Of a stretch of 64,000 bases of DNA, positions 1 to 11,489 are shown one piece after another; position 1 is the first letter of the stretch; each line of letters starts with the position of its first letter. The stretch comes from Litomosoides sigmodontis (Eukaryota > Nematoda > Chromadorea > Rhabditida > Onchocercidae). Position numbers and translations under genes: made by a program. The stretch lies in NCBI GenBank assembly GCA_963070105.1, contig OY718805.1, positions 5,948,001 through 6,012,000 of the forward strand, read 5' to 3'. Below the pieces are notes generated by a model, which was not told the DNA's origin, ran no database searches, and saw nothing but the letters and a program-made list of their open reading frames with translations.

Positions 1-314
1 GAGAGCAGACGAAGTACATTTGCCAGTAAAATCGATCGTAGCGGTCGTGAAGCGAATGTGGCATGCGTTATTGCTGTTGCGGTGTCTGAACAGTGGTGTG
101 TGGTTGAATGAGAGGGGAAGACGTTCTGTTTTTTTTCTGGGAAATTTTGCTGAAAGAGATTCCTATTTTTCTTTCCGATAACCCCTTTGAGCTACTCTTT
201 GCTATTGCTATTGCCTGTGTCCTTTCCTATTTGCTTAAAGTATTTGTATGCTTCGAATTATTCCGTACTAGTTTGCTTATCGCTGATTTAACTTGACAGA
301 AATTAGTGCCGAAA
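1..314. other. 5' flank of the zinc-finger gene
   Basis: This stretch precedes the first plausible start codon of the zinc-finger gene. It contains short hydrophobic reading frames, but none has a convincing initiation or splice context. No RNA gene or repeat was recognised. Confidence 0.4.
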
Positions 315-3217
315 ATGCAGCGTTATTCCGCTCGCTTTTTAGAAGATTTGAAAATTGCACTTGAAAGAGCGTTTGCCCTTCAGACGAATTTAGTTGGGTA
401 AGCATCAACATTTTAAATATTTTGATAGTAGCAAAATAAATTGGATTGAATTGGAAATTATTGATGCGTCATCATTATAGGTTGCTGTTGTTTCGTGTGT
501 AATGTCACACTTCTGCCGTAAGAACATTAAACTTCAGAATAGGTAGCCAGCTTTTTGAAAACATGTAATATCTCTTTTCTTTTAGTCAACTACGGTGTCC
601 ACTCTGCGATGTACGAGTCATTGGTGTGGTAGGAGTACAAAAACATATTAGTGAGAAACACGGGATGGAGATGAGTTTGGAGTCACTAGAGACTTTTCTA
701 AAGGTAAAAGGCATTTTCAATTGTTTTTGAGTAGTTAATGACACTTCAAAAAGTAAAAAATTAGTTAATAATTTCTCTGTGATGGAGCAAGTGAGATGTT
801 TGAATGGCATATCTGCAGTCGCGGATTATCATTATCACCATGCTCATGGTGATAATGATGTAAAAGCTTTGCCGATCAAAAAAAGTAAATGAGCAAACAT
901 TCCGTTCACAATATTTTTAAATTAGGGTCAAATGCACTCATTTTGAGGATGCTTATGAGATCAAAAGTGGACAAAGTGCTGTAGCACTTGGCGGATCTCT
1001 TACAGCGAACTTGCAGGAGCAAATAACTGTAGAACGCAGTGAGTTCAACTGTATGCATTGTGCACAGGTATTCAGCGATCAAATACAATTTCAGCTACAT
1101 ATGATCCATAATCATCCATTAGTTGTTGGTACTTCAGGTTTGTTATACACTGAATGGTACGCAAATTATGAGATGGGTGTGTTACTTCCGTTGTAACCTT
1201 GAATTAAACTATTGGGTGATTTGGAATATCTTGTCTTTTTTAAACATTAGCTTAAACGAGGGGTTAGATAATTTTTTTAAGGAAGCAAAGCTTGTGCGGC
1301 TTTTCAAATGGTTTGTTAGAAAATGCATTTATTTGTATGGTTATGATTATTTTTGCTCATCTTAAGAGGAGGCAGGTTCACCTGCAGTATCAACTCATAA
1401 TGTGGAGCCATTGTGTACGCAGTACAATTTCCAATCCTCTGATGTGGCAGATTCATGGATTGATTCAGAGGTGAAACCTACAAATAGAAACATAGAAGAC
1501 ACTAAAGAGGACGAAACATCAGGAGACGATGTAGTTCAAGAGGATGTGAGTGTTTGAGTTTCAGCATAACGCGCAGCACTTTTATATATCATTTCTGACT
1601 ATCATTATCATACCAGTAATTTAGTGATCTTCGACAAACTTTAAATTCCTGGCCTTACCACCCCCGTCAGAAGAATTATAAATGTCCAAGTAATAAGGAC
1701 TTAAACTTCTCGCTGCAGTGGAATCTGGATTTTTCGAAATACTTCCTTACTACATATTGTTGCGAATATTATTAGTTCTTATCATACAGAACTCCAGTAC
1801 TCGCTGCAGTGATTGCCTAATCAGCAGGGGAATGACGTTGTGAGTTTTGTAACGCTGAGCTGCCAACTACATTAAAGATCTAAGCAATTCGATATTGTAG
1901 AATCAAATATTGAAACGTTCGTAGTTGAGATCCAGCTACTAATCGAAATTATGTACAGTCAGTTTTCGTTTTTTTCTGGAAATTTCATCCAATCAATAAC
2001 CTTGCTAATGTTAGCAGAAATCATAGAATAAGCGGGAAATTTAGGGAAGATTTTTTGATTGCCCGGTGCTATGGTGTTCGCGACGATATTGTAATCCTGC
2101 CATATTGAGCAAACACGTTTCCATCGTTCATCAATGGAGACTAAAATTCTCACCCAAAAATGGAAAGAATAAATCTCGTGGTGTTATTTCGTCTCGTAAG
2201 TCATTGCTGTTTAGCCTCTATATTATCATTATTTCAAGCTAAATATTGGGAGGCAAAAATTAAATACCGTAATTTTATGAAGTTGCTGCACTGATGGGGC
2301 AGTTGATGTCTGAATTAATTTTGTCCATACCGAATTTTGTTTTTATTTCAAAGTTATGCTCTGAATTTACTGACTTTATTGGTCTAAGTCACTATTTATA
2401 GGCTATTAAATTGCATCGTTTTTGTGGTTAAAAAATTTACACTTCTTGCTTCTCGTTTTTTTTAGACTTATCTCTGTTCCACTTCAGTCTTTAACTTTTG
2501 GTTTTTGCATGGGCAGGTAGCTCAGGTTGTACTCACTTGTTAAATCTAGTAAATATCAGGTAAATTATGGAAAAAGCGTTATATTTGCTTGTTCGAAGGC
2601 TGCAAATATCGTTTTTGGTCACGAAATGATTGCGAAAAACATCTTTTGTGCCACATTGGAAGCAAAACAAGTAATAAAGCAGGGTCTAAAGGAGCGGTAG
2701 TTAATGGTACGACAGAAAATGGAAGAAGTCAAGATGTTAATAAGTTAGTTGGAGTGAGGAATGCAAAAATTATTTTGAATGTAGAAAATGGTAACCAGAG
2801 GAAGCAGGGAAGACATGTTCATGCGGTAAGTCATTTGTAAAGTATCGAGTTTTTTATATATTTAAAGCGCAGTTTTCGGAAATAGTGGAAATTTGTGGGA
2901 CTTGAGTATCATTAAATTTTGTAAACCGGAAAAACAACTTTGATTTACAGCCAAATTCGCCAGATTCGGATGCAATCCCAGAAGGTCATGGACAGCCGTC
3001 TACAAATAGGAAACCTTACACAGTCCAGACATTTTTGGTTAGAGAACAGGCATCTCAACCATCATCCTCAACAAATGGTGCAACATCGACTGTAGGTGTT
3101 GTTTTTGATGAGATGGTTGCACATTTGCCCGTTCGAAACACAGTACAAGAAATGGTACGAGTGAATGTGGAACTAGTACCAGCACCTCTGCAGATATCAC
3201 CTATTTTGCATCTATGA
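315..3217 (+). CDS. C2H2 zinc-finger protein
   Basis: Likely nuclear nucleic-acid-binding protein. Exons seen are 315-397, 586-703, 926-1137, 1376-1545, 2560-2825 and 2951-3217 (stop TGA). Exon 2 carries a finger C-x2-C-x12-H-x4-H beginning CPLC. Exon 3 carries C-x2-C-x12-H-x4-H beginning CMHC. Exon 5 carries a C-x4-C-x12-H-x3-H finger. Exon 4 is acidic, and the last exon is Ser/Pro/Val-rich without a recognised domain. Phases agree for exons 1-2, 3-4 and 5-6. They do not agree between exons 2-3 and 4-5, so at least two small exons are missing from this model. One candidate, 818-858, would restore the phase but overlaps a perfect palindrome. An AATAAA signal overlaps the end of the stop region. 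The subfamily was not identified. Confidence 0.7.
828..859. repeat. perfect 15-bp inverted repeat with 2-nt loop
   Basis: The left arm ATCATTATCACCATG is followed by CT and then by its exact reverse complement CATGGTGATAATGAT. It lies between exons 2 and 3 of the zinc-finger gene. On the RNA level it would form a tight hairpin, and on DNA a dyad-symmetric site. No family of elements was recognised. Confidence 0.85.
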
Positions 3218-3223
3218 AATAAA
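3218..3223 (+). promoter_or_regulatory. polyadenylation signal AATAAA
   Basis: A canonical AATAAA immediately follows the TGA of the zinc-finger gene, fitting the very short 3' UTRs common in nematodes. Confidence 0.6.
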
Positions 3224-4422
3224 TTTAGGTAGCATAATGATGGTCTGTGTTCTCAGCATTTGCGCTGGGGCGTTGTGCGTTGAAATATCCCTAAGCCGCT
3301 TGTTAATCCACAACTGTTCCGGTTGTACTGCAAGGAGTTGAAAATATATATGTCTTTCGTATACTAACAGAAGAATCATGAAATCTCTTCTATGACTTTG
3401 AATTGTTATCTTTCGGAACATACCCGGAACAAATGGCAGGAAAAGGGCCATTTGCACTTTCGAGGAGTGAAGAGGAAAAAGAAGATAGAGCATACCGTAT
3501 AATTAATTATGGCATCGTGATTTCTATCTCTCTCTCTCTCTCTCTCTCTCTGTTCTATGTTAAAGGAAAGGGGAAAAGGACAAAACGATACGTGGTTGGT
3601 CAGTCAAGCAGTATCTTCACAAGAAGTCTTAAATACGTCTGGTTTGATGGTTCTGATGAACTGTTGGAGTTAGTAATACAGGACTTAAGATACGGTTCTT
3701 GATTTCTTCATTTATTCATTGACAGAGCTATTTTGATGTTATTCGTTAGCATTATAAATTCATAATCTCAGGTAACAATGTAATCATCAGTTCAGGAAAG
3801 TTTTCGGTGTATAGCAAGTAGTTTCGATCTTTTCTTTAATTGTGTTGACTAATAGATCTGTGGTGAACAGTTCTAATTGCTATGTTATTTTGATACTAAT
3901 TCCACTACTACCTGAATTATCTTCAAATGTTCTCTGTTTAAGTGTATTTTTAAAATTTCTTTGGTTGCGATAAGTTCAAGAAATCGATTTGGTCTCATTA
4001 CTACACGAAATACATATCACATAATTTCGTGCACATATCTCACTTCTCTCTTAATATAAACTTAATACTTTATTCCATTTTTTATTTCTGATGTTTTTTG
4101 CTGTTATTTGTTTTCATGGTTAGCCGGTTTTTTTTGTACTGGCGCGTTGTTTGCCAGCTCACTGGCACTTTTGCTGTTTGCCGCTATTTGCATGGTATCT
4201 GTTGGAAATTTTGTTTCGAAGGCTTTTGGGATGAGTAATATGCAAATTTTTGGCGGAGATGTCAGTGGGTTGCAAGCGATGCACTTAAGTTTGGATGTTT
4301 AGATAAAAAGAAGTAGTAAATTTTTAAATGTGCAATTTCAGCGGTGATATACCAAAGTAGAATTCTGCCACTGTCGATAGTTTTTTTGGAAGTTAAATTT
4401 CTTCGTCGGCAATGTTATCCTT

Positions 4423-4424
<2 letters not shown>
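3224..4424. other. intergenic, no supported gene
   Basis: AT-rich spacer. It holds the CT microsatellite and a Leu/Ala/Phe-rich open frame at 4108-4302 that has no clear splice or start context. No RNA gene was recognised. Confidence 0.5.
3527..3551. repeat. (TC)n microsatellite
   Basis: About 12 uninterrupted TC dinucleotides lie in the spacer downstream of the zinc-finger gene. Confidence 0.95.

Positions 4425-4495
<71 letters not shown>
4425..4495. repeat. (AT)n microsatellite, about 35 units
   Basis: An uninterrupted AT dinucleotide run of roughly 71 bases lies in the spacer. A second run of similar length occurs at 60472-60548. Confidence 0.97.
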
Positions 4496-4498
<3 letters not shown>

Positions 4499-5376
4499 CC
4501 ATATCCTTTTTGTCTTGCTTTGGACCCTTAGTATTTTTATCCCAATGAGGAAGTGCTGCTAAAAAGTATTCAGAAAGAGAAACAGGTTTACCTTCCTGGA
4601 TAAAAACTTAATCTGAATTATTAAAGTTTCATAAATTATTTTCATGAAATTTGGGCTTTTATGGGTATTTTCAAAAGTACAAATATATAATCATATTAGC
4701 AAATTTGGTTAAAGGTAGTTTGTATAGCTTTTTTATTGTATTAATTGATATAACGGTAGCGTGTTAGTTGTAGTTTCCTAATGCAACGTTAATTTTAGAG
4801 TGTATTTTTAATCATTTTTACTCTATTCTTGCCCATATTTTCTTTACAGTTTCCTAATGTTGGAATAAATTCTTGCGTTTAGAAGTTTGTTTCAAAAGAT
4901 ATTTGAAACAATGACATTAACGAAATCAGCATTAAAGAAGTGCAATGATCAGATGCGCTATTTGATCTTGCAGTAATCTGTCGATTGCACTTTCATTTGC
5001 ATATGCTGAAATTTTCGTTTAGTAACTTCACCGCAAATGCTAGGCTTAGCTCTTGGGATCGCGAAGGAAATCTGTGCTAGGTTCGGTTACCGGTGTGTTA
5101 GATGTGGTAGATTAGTGCCTAGGAAGAGTTGCTATAGGACTTGGCTAATTTGTTGTATTAGTACTTTGGGATTTTTGGTAGGCTGTTGTAAAGCCGTTTT
5201 AAAAGTTGAAAAGCAAGAAATCCTCTTTCGTATTGTCGGTTTATGAAATAATCACTTGTAGTGCGACAACATTGCTGTATGAAGTCTTTTGCCTTAAGCA
5301 TCTCACCGCTTTTTCACAATTCAGCCGTTGCCAACGTACTTTAAATTGCGCCACAGTTATAAAGGACAAATATGAA
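4496..5376. other. intergenic, nothing recognised
   Basis: AT-rich spacer. A Cys/Arg-containing open frame at 5037-5246 is slightly GC-richer than its surroundings. It has no recognised domain and no clear exon boundaries. Confidence 0.4.
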
Positions 5377-7686
5377 ATGAAATTTTACTTTTTATTACTT
5401 GGAACGTTCCATGTGGCCGGTTTTATTCTCACTATGGTTATTCACTGCTGAATGTTTTTTCATGTAAGTGAGTGTCTGTTTAATTCAATCGCAAGTTGAA
5501 TTTCGTGGCAGAAAAATGCGTTATTTCTGTTGCTGTCTCCCTCTTAGGAATTTATTCTCATTATGGTTCCTCTTAGGAATGTTTTGTTTTCTCTTTATAT
5601 TACAGTGTTTTTAATCATCAATTTATCGTTTTAATATTTTTAAATTTAAAATTTGTGTATTTTGAGGACCATCTACTTGCTTTCGGAAAACGTCACTGCA
5701 AAAGTGGCTAATTTAAATTAATTACTATTTTGGTGAAAATATTTCTTAAATTGATCGGTGAGGAGGAATGACAAATCCTTAAAGGTCTACCACTAAATAG
5801 CTTTAAAAAGATTTTTGTAGTAAATGGGAAAGTAAGAGTGGTAGCAAAATTGACCATTTAAAATGTGTAATAAATGCTCAACCTCTGTTGCTTGAAAATT
5901 GTGTCAGTGAAAAGGATGGCATATCAATGTGCTATACGATAGAAATCGATGATGCCGATACCATATTGTATGGGTGTACTATCACTAGTCAGGTATGGCT
6001 AGTATGTTGGTGGTTTCGCTTCAACTCAATTCATTTTTAAAATCAAAAATTCCTGAGCGATAGCGAAACGAAAACGCTGGATACACCATGTCCACTGCAC
6101 TTTTTAATCGATGCTTTCCTCACAAGTAACACCCACTAAATTCAATTAATGGGAAGTTTTGGGGATTTTATCTCGTTTTTATGCGAACGTTCCTACTGTC
6201 GTTCGACGTAAATTTTCAAACACTTCCATCAGTTTATTGCATACAAACTGAATTTTGTGCTTTTTTCACCAACAAAACACAAGTGTTAAAAACACAGAAT
6301 TTTAACTGCGATTATTGAAAAGAATGGGAAAAGTCCAAAAATTGCCAAAGATTTCAAAGTTTATGAAGTCTGAAATGAATTTTTTTCGAAGTAGCTTAAG
6401 ACTGATTCATACAAATAGAGAGGATAATTGAAGAGTGGAACGTGGATGGACAGTACAAACTGCTATAATAATACGTTCAAGAGATGTCCCGCAGCAATCG
6501 ACAGATCTCGACTTCCAAACCGGCAGTTGCAGTATTGCTGCTGCAACACAACGAAGTGCAACGGAAATTATCTGCGCAAAAGTCGTCTTTTAAAATATTT
6601 TTTCTGCCCAAAACTTCATCGCTTCAATTTTTACATTTTATCTCAAGAAAAAAGACAGCTTCAATGCTTAAATGATTATAGCTACCGATGCTTTAAGTTT
6701 GAAATTTGAAATGAGTGTTGTGCTTACCTCGAGAGGTATCATTACTGATAAGGAAAAAGATGAGATTATGAAATGAACAGAAATAATCGTTCAGGAGAAG
6801 AGAAAGTATCCTCCGGAAAGATTTATGAAAACAGTTCAGATATAGCAATAACAGGTTAGCAAAAGCTTTAAATTTCAAAAACAATGGACAATTGAATACT
6901 CACAGATGTCTGAGTTCTTTTGATTCCTTCAAGGCACGCCAAGAAGAAGTTCCACATCTCAAAAAATCAGGGTAAAAAAAGTAAGATCATTTTCACGTTA
7001 CGGAGTTATCCTGGATGCTGTAATCACATTATCAATGGCGATAGAGACTTGTTGCAATATTTTACAGAATTGAAAAGAGCAGCGGTAGATATCAATTTAC
7101 CGCTAAGTGCAAGTGACTCAGTGTCGGCTAATAAAGTGAATAAGACTTCTTGGGTTGTTGTTAGTGGAGCGGTATGTGCTGCTGTGGCCGTTGCCTGTGT
7201 TGTTGGCGGTGCTGTTCTTCTTATCAGAAGAAGGCGTCAGAAGCGCCGGGCTGTGTAAGGATAAGTTTGAAGGAAAAGGAAGTAATGCTGAAAAGCGCAT
7301 TTCAAATTTCTACTGTTTGTTTAAATTATATTAAATTATTTGCAGAAATTCAGTGATCTCGTAACTTTTCCCATCTTAAAATTTTTTAGACTTTTTAAAT
7401 GTGAATTTTTGGTTGCTAACATTTTCTGAAACAAATATTTTACAAAAATCGTTGGATTATTCATTCGCATTTTAGTTTGAATGCGAAGGTCGGAGAGATT
7501 GTTAGTTTGCAAACATCCGATGATGACACTGACGGTAATGAAGACATCCCGGGAATGATCTGCGCTCCAGGACGAAAGTCATCCACCAATGTGATCCATT
7601 CTGATCGCACGGATACTATCGTCCCGGCGCAACTTACTCCCTTGGAACAAAATACGCTGCTACGGTATACACGTGTACAACTTTAA
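5377..7686 (+). CDS. type I membrane protein with Ly6/activin-receptor-like ectodomain
   Basis: Probable cell-surface protein. A signal-peptide-like start lies at 5377 (MKFYFLLLG...). Ectodomain exons are about 5821-5992 and 6434-6581. They contain spaced cysteines (LKC, ENC, MCYT, YGC, CYN, KRC) and end in QYCCCNTTKCNGN, the CC-x(n)-CN signature of three-finger/Ly6/activin-receptor folds. Exon 7068-7254 adds a linker, one strong transmembrane segment of about 25 Val/Ala/Gly/Cys residues, and a stop-transfer run of Arg/Lys. Exon 7476-7686 adds an acidic cytoplasmic tail and the stop codon. Phases agree from 5821 onward. The signal-peptide exon could not be joined with certainty, and the donor at 6582 (AAAA/GTCGTC) is weak. 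No kinase domain follows, so it is not a TGF-beta receptor kinase. A nematode ET-module protein is an alternative. Confidence 0.6.
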
Positions 7687-8386
7687 CATGTTCTTTTGTT
7701 TCCAAGATACTTCGCTTGCAAGTGATAATCTTTGCTTAAAAACCTTTTTTATTATTGACAAAATTCTAGCTTTTATTTTTATATTACGAAAACTTTCCAG
7801 AGTGAATTAAAAATCAAAATTTTCAATTTTCCCATAAATTCTGAAAGAAAATGAATTTAGCAGATTCGGTAGCATGTGAAACATAGTAAACGTTTCAAAA
7901 TAAGTATGATAAGTGTTTCAAAGTCAAGTCATACTTGTTCCGAAATTGGATAGTAATTGATATTTTTTACGAATATGAGTTCAATTTAATTTGAAGCTAG
8001 CATAAATTTGAAATTGATAGGATATCATTGCTTCTTGCTTTTGCACTTCTAAAGTCTCAAAAAAAGACTTCCTTAAGTACAATGAAGCAAAGTGGACGAC
8101 TGAAAGCAATATTGAAAGGAAAAAGGCCTCCAAAAATCACACGTGTGATAACTTACGCAACATCAGATGATATAACTAATGCCGATTGTTCTGCAAAAGA
8201 CGATAATAGTTGCAAGTCTTTTTTAACATTGCACAATTTATTGATTGCAAAGGATGATATTTTCCATGTTTTCCCGTACACATGGGAAGATTAAATTTCA
8301 TTAACGAAAAAGGACAATGATTGATCTGACCGGTCATTAGCGTTTAGCAGGACGGTAGCATAGATTTCGGTGACACCAATAGAGTG
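7687..8386. other. spacer with an uncertain short ORF
   Basis: It contains a short open frame starting with ATG at 8082 and ending at 8294. The frame is basic at the start and acidic later. It may be a 5' exon or chance; no phase-compatible junction with the phosphatase was found. Confidence 0.3.
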
Positions 8387-10466
8387 ATGGAGATTATTGT
8401 GGTGAAAAAAAATTATGAAAATTATGTAAGTAATTCTGTGATGCGGCACTTTTATTTTTTGAAATGTTCAGTTTCTGAAGAAGCCGACAGCGATTTGTTA
8501 ATGAAGTTGATTATAAATGGTCCAAGACAATTTTCGTTCAAATTTGAAGAAATCAGAGAAATTCTTCTTCAAGGAGCACAAGTGTTTCTTAAGGAGCCAA
8601 CACTGCTGGAGGTATCAGACTACCAGATTTTTAGACAATAATTTCTGATTGTATGGAATGAATTTCAGGTCCCATTACCTTGCGTTGTTTATGGCGACAT
8701 ACATGGCCAGTATAGTGATCTACACCGCTGGTTTAATTTAAATGGATGGCCAAGTCAAGTGCGTAGCGTATTTTTGGGTGATTTCGTAGACCGTGGCTCT
8801 CATGGTATAGAAGTAATTGCGTTACTTACTGCACTTAAAGTAAGATCATCTTACCAATACAATTTTTAAACTAATCTTGTTTAAAATTCAATTAATATTT
8901 CAATTATCTCTTCTTTCAAGATTCGCTTCCCGAACAATATTTTCTTGTGTCGTGGCAATCACGAAGAAGAGTCACTGAATCGTGCATATTCATTCTATGA
9001 TGAAGTTTGCGCCAGATTTTCTGAAAATCTCGGTAAATTTAAAATCGAAAGATGTTAACTGCATTCCGACCCAAATTTAAGCGCTAAAATGTGGTAAATG
9101 ATTGGACACTGGAGAGTACCGGGAACAATCGATGATGACCATTTCAGATGGTAAAGATGGTCGAGCGTTATATCCCTATTTCCGAATTTTATTCAATAAT
9201 TTACCGTTAGCAGTACTTATCGGAGGTAGAATACTTGGGATGCATGGTGGAATTAGTCCAAGACTTACTTCGCTTCAGGTCTGTTAGCTCATCTGTCCAA
9301 AACTAATAACATTTCATATTAAAATATTTAGAATCCGAGAAAGCATCACTTTTCATCTATGACTTCAACATGATTCAAAAACTACAATAAAATTAATAAA
9401 TTTAGGCAATACGAGAAATTCGACGGCCTTTGGAAGAATTTGAAGTTGGATCACTGCAGTGTGATTTGGTGTGGTCGGATCCTGATACATCACCAGACAG
9501 TACTGGATTTCGAAGTAATTTTGAACGTGAACCACTCTATGGTATTGGACAACTATTTGCTTCTGATACAGTACAGAATCTTTGCAAGAAGCTGGGCATC
9601 GACATGATGATTCGTGGACATCAAGCTTAGATTCCTTTTTAATTTCTCGAAATAGGATATTCATTTGTCTTTGTCAGTTGGATTCGAAGATTCAAAGAAC
9701 AAGGAAGAAATTAGACAAGTGATTGCTAGCGAGGTTGGAAGTGACGTAGTCGTTTTATAATTGAATTTAGTTATACAAAAAGAGAAAAATTAGTTAAAAT
9801 GAAAGATTAATTACCTTCTCAAATTTAAATCTTTCCAAATGCCAACAAAGGCAGACAGTTGAAGATAGTATTTTGTAGGACTGGGTTTCTGTGAAGAATT
9901 TTAAACCTTTTTTTCTGTTTTTTAAAGATTAACAAAAAAGCACTTACAACAAAAAAAAGCACTTACAAGTGATTGTGCAACAACGCGTTATCAAAACGAC
10001 GGTATAAAATGCTTTAAATAAATGGATAGTTTTAAGAAGCGATAGATTTTTAAATTTTAATCATAATTTTCAGGCACCACTTCATGGATATGCATTATTT
10101 TCGGGTGGTTGCATGCTGACTTTGTTTTCAGCCCCTGGATATAAAGGATCATCAAACAATGACATCAATATGGGTGCATCCCTTGAAATTTCAACCTCTA
10201 TGAATATGACCATCAAGCAGGTCTGTGAAATGCCAGCTTCATTTCTATTTACAAAGTGTTTGCTATTTGAAATTTTCAAAGTTTACAAGAAACTGCTGCA
10301 TTACGCCTGATAAAATATGGTTTTTTGTCAGATTCAAGTTAGTGAGAAATTCCGTCATAAACGAATAGCGGACGTTGAACAGAGGAAAACAAGTGTTTCT
10401 AGACCTCAGTCATCGGCGAAAAGTAATGAATCGATGTCGCAGTCGACATCATCGCTTTTTCGATAG
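8387..10466 (+). CDS. PP1-like serine/threonine protein phosphatase
   Basis: Metal-dependent protein Ser/Thr phosphatase of the PPP family, expected in cytosol or nucleus. Exons: 8387-8611, 8669-8839, 8921-9032, 9148-9278, 9406-9624, 10074-10220 and 10332-10466, about 379 residues. All metal-site motifs are visible: GDIHGQ, GDFVDRG, RGNHE and MHGG. The C-terminal RGHQ and LFSAPGY correspond to RAHQ and LFSAPNY of PP1. The C-terminal tail is Ser/Arg-rich. Divergence from PP1 fits the nematode-expanded PP1-like group, many of which are germline or sperm phosphatases; that role is inference. The exon ending RGHQ has no GT donor: joining it to APLHGY needs a GC dinucleotide at 9625, and without splicing TAG follows one codon later. 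Every other junction is canonical and in phase. An AATAAA follows 10 bases after the stop. Confidence 0.85.
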
Positions 10467-10476
10467 ATGATTATCC

Positions 10477-10482
10477 AATAAA
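10477..10482 (+). promoter_or_regulatory. polyadenylation signal AATAAA
   Basis: A canonical AATAAA lies just downstream of the stop codon of the PP1-like phosphatase gene. Confidence 0.6.
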
Positions 10483-11489
10483 CAATGAGATCCCAAACAA
10501 GCTTAAATAAAAAAACAGCGCCTAACAGCTCTTCTGCATGGACACCGTCAAGTTTTTCAAATTTAACACCCCACAACTGCTGCTTCAACTTCCCATAACA
10601 GAACATGAAATAGCGATGAATTTCAATTGTGTGACATGCTTGCTTTAATCAATCGGTCAGCTATGTATGTTCCCTGAGGTTCCCAACACCTACGTTTAAT
10701 AAGCGGTAGTACGAGATTTCATAAATGCACCAATGCACTTGATAACAACAAAACGTTTGGATAATTTTTCTGAAAATTATTCGAAGATTGAATGTGTTGA
10801 CAGATGAGAGCATTATGAGTGAAAGTTGGCGTAATGTGGACGTTAGCATCTAAGAAGATGTCGGCAAAAGGATAATCAGCAAAAGTGCTGATGGAAAAGA
10901 TCACAGAAAGCAATCTTACGACCAGTCAGTTAGCAACTCTGGTTGTATAAGGCGTCCCGAACTGATGAAATTTCTCGACTATCGGGCATGCATCAGCTAA
11001 TAGCGGTGTTTAATGCATTCGAACGACACTCCCACAAAGACTTCACAATCCATAGACCTTATTAGAGTAACTATCATCCTGACCTGCACCTTTGAAAGCA
11101 ACCAAGTCATAAATGTGAAAGGCACTCAGTTACACATTCGACCCACACGCGTGCCGTACGCGTTCGCATTACAACCAACCATCACGACGGCCCGCCGTCA
11201 CCATCCATGGTAAATTGCAAGTGGACGATGTCTCCGGTGAGACGTTGACAAAATTAAATTTGGGTAATCGCGTTCATGGCTGGTTTTTTCTATCTTGTAG
11301 GATGTACTAGGTTTGGATCAAGAGATGCTTACTTTTTAAAGAAAGGCGGAATCAGCCGAGTCATTCATCTAGCCGTATTTCTATTTCTGTGCATAATAAA
11401 CTGTGGAATGAACTGTTTTGTAAAGGAAGAGAATGAGGTGTTTCAGGCCAAATTGGATATTATTATAAACCGAATAAGCAGAAATAGCG
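10483..11489. other. intergenic between phosphatase and DNAJC11
   Basis: No supported gene. The stretch 10920-11270 is less AT-rich than the rest and is open in one frame (11013-11213). It may contain a decayed or unrecognised exon, but no domain was identified. Confidence 0.4.

Noticed and set aside
4108..4302. Hydrophobic open frame, possible membrane-protein exon
   Set aside because: No clear start, acceptor or donor, and no neighbouring exon in phase; composition is compatible with chance in T-rich DNA.
5037..5246. Cys/Arg-containing open frame
   Set aside because: No domain pattern, and it sits in a spacer with no matching exon; kept only as a note.
11013..11213. Possible transposon-derived (helicase-like) fragment
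   Set aside because: Only loosely reminiscent; no motif could be pointed to, and no terminal repeats were seen.
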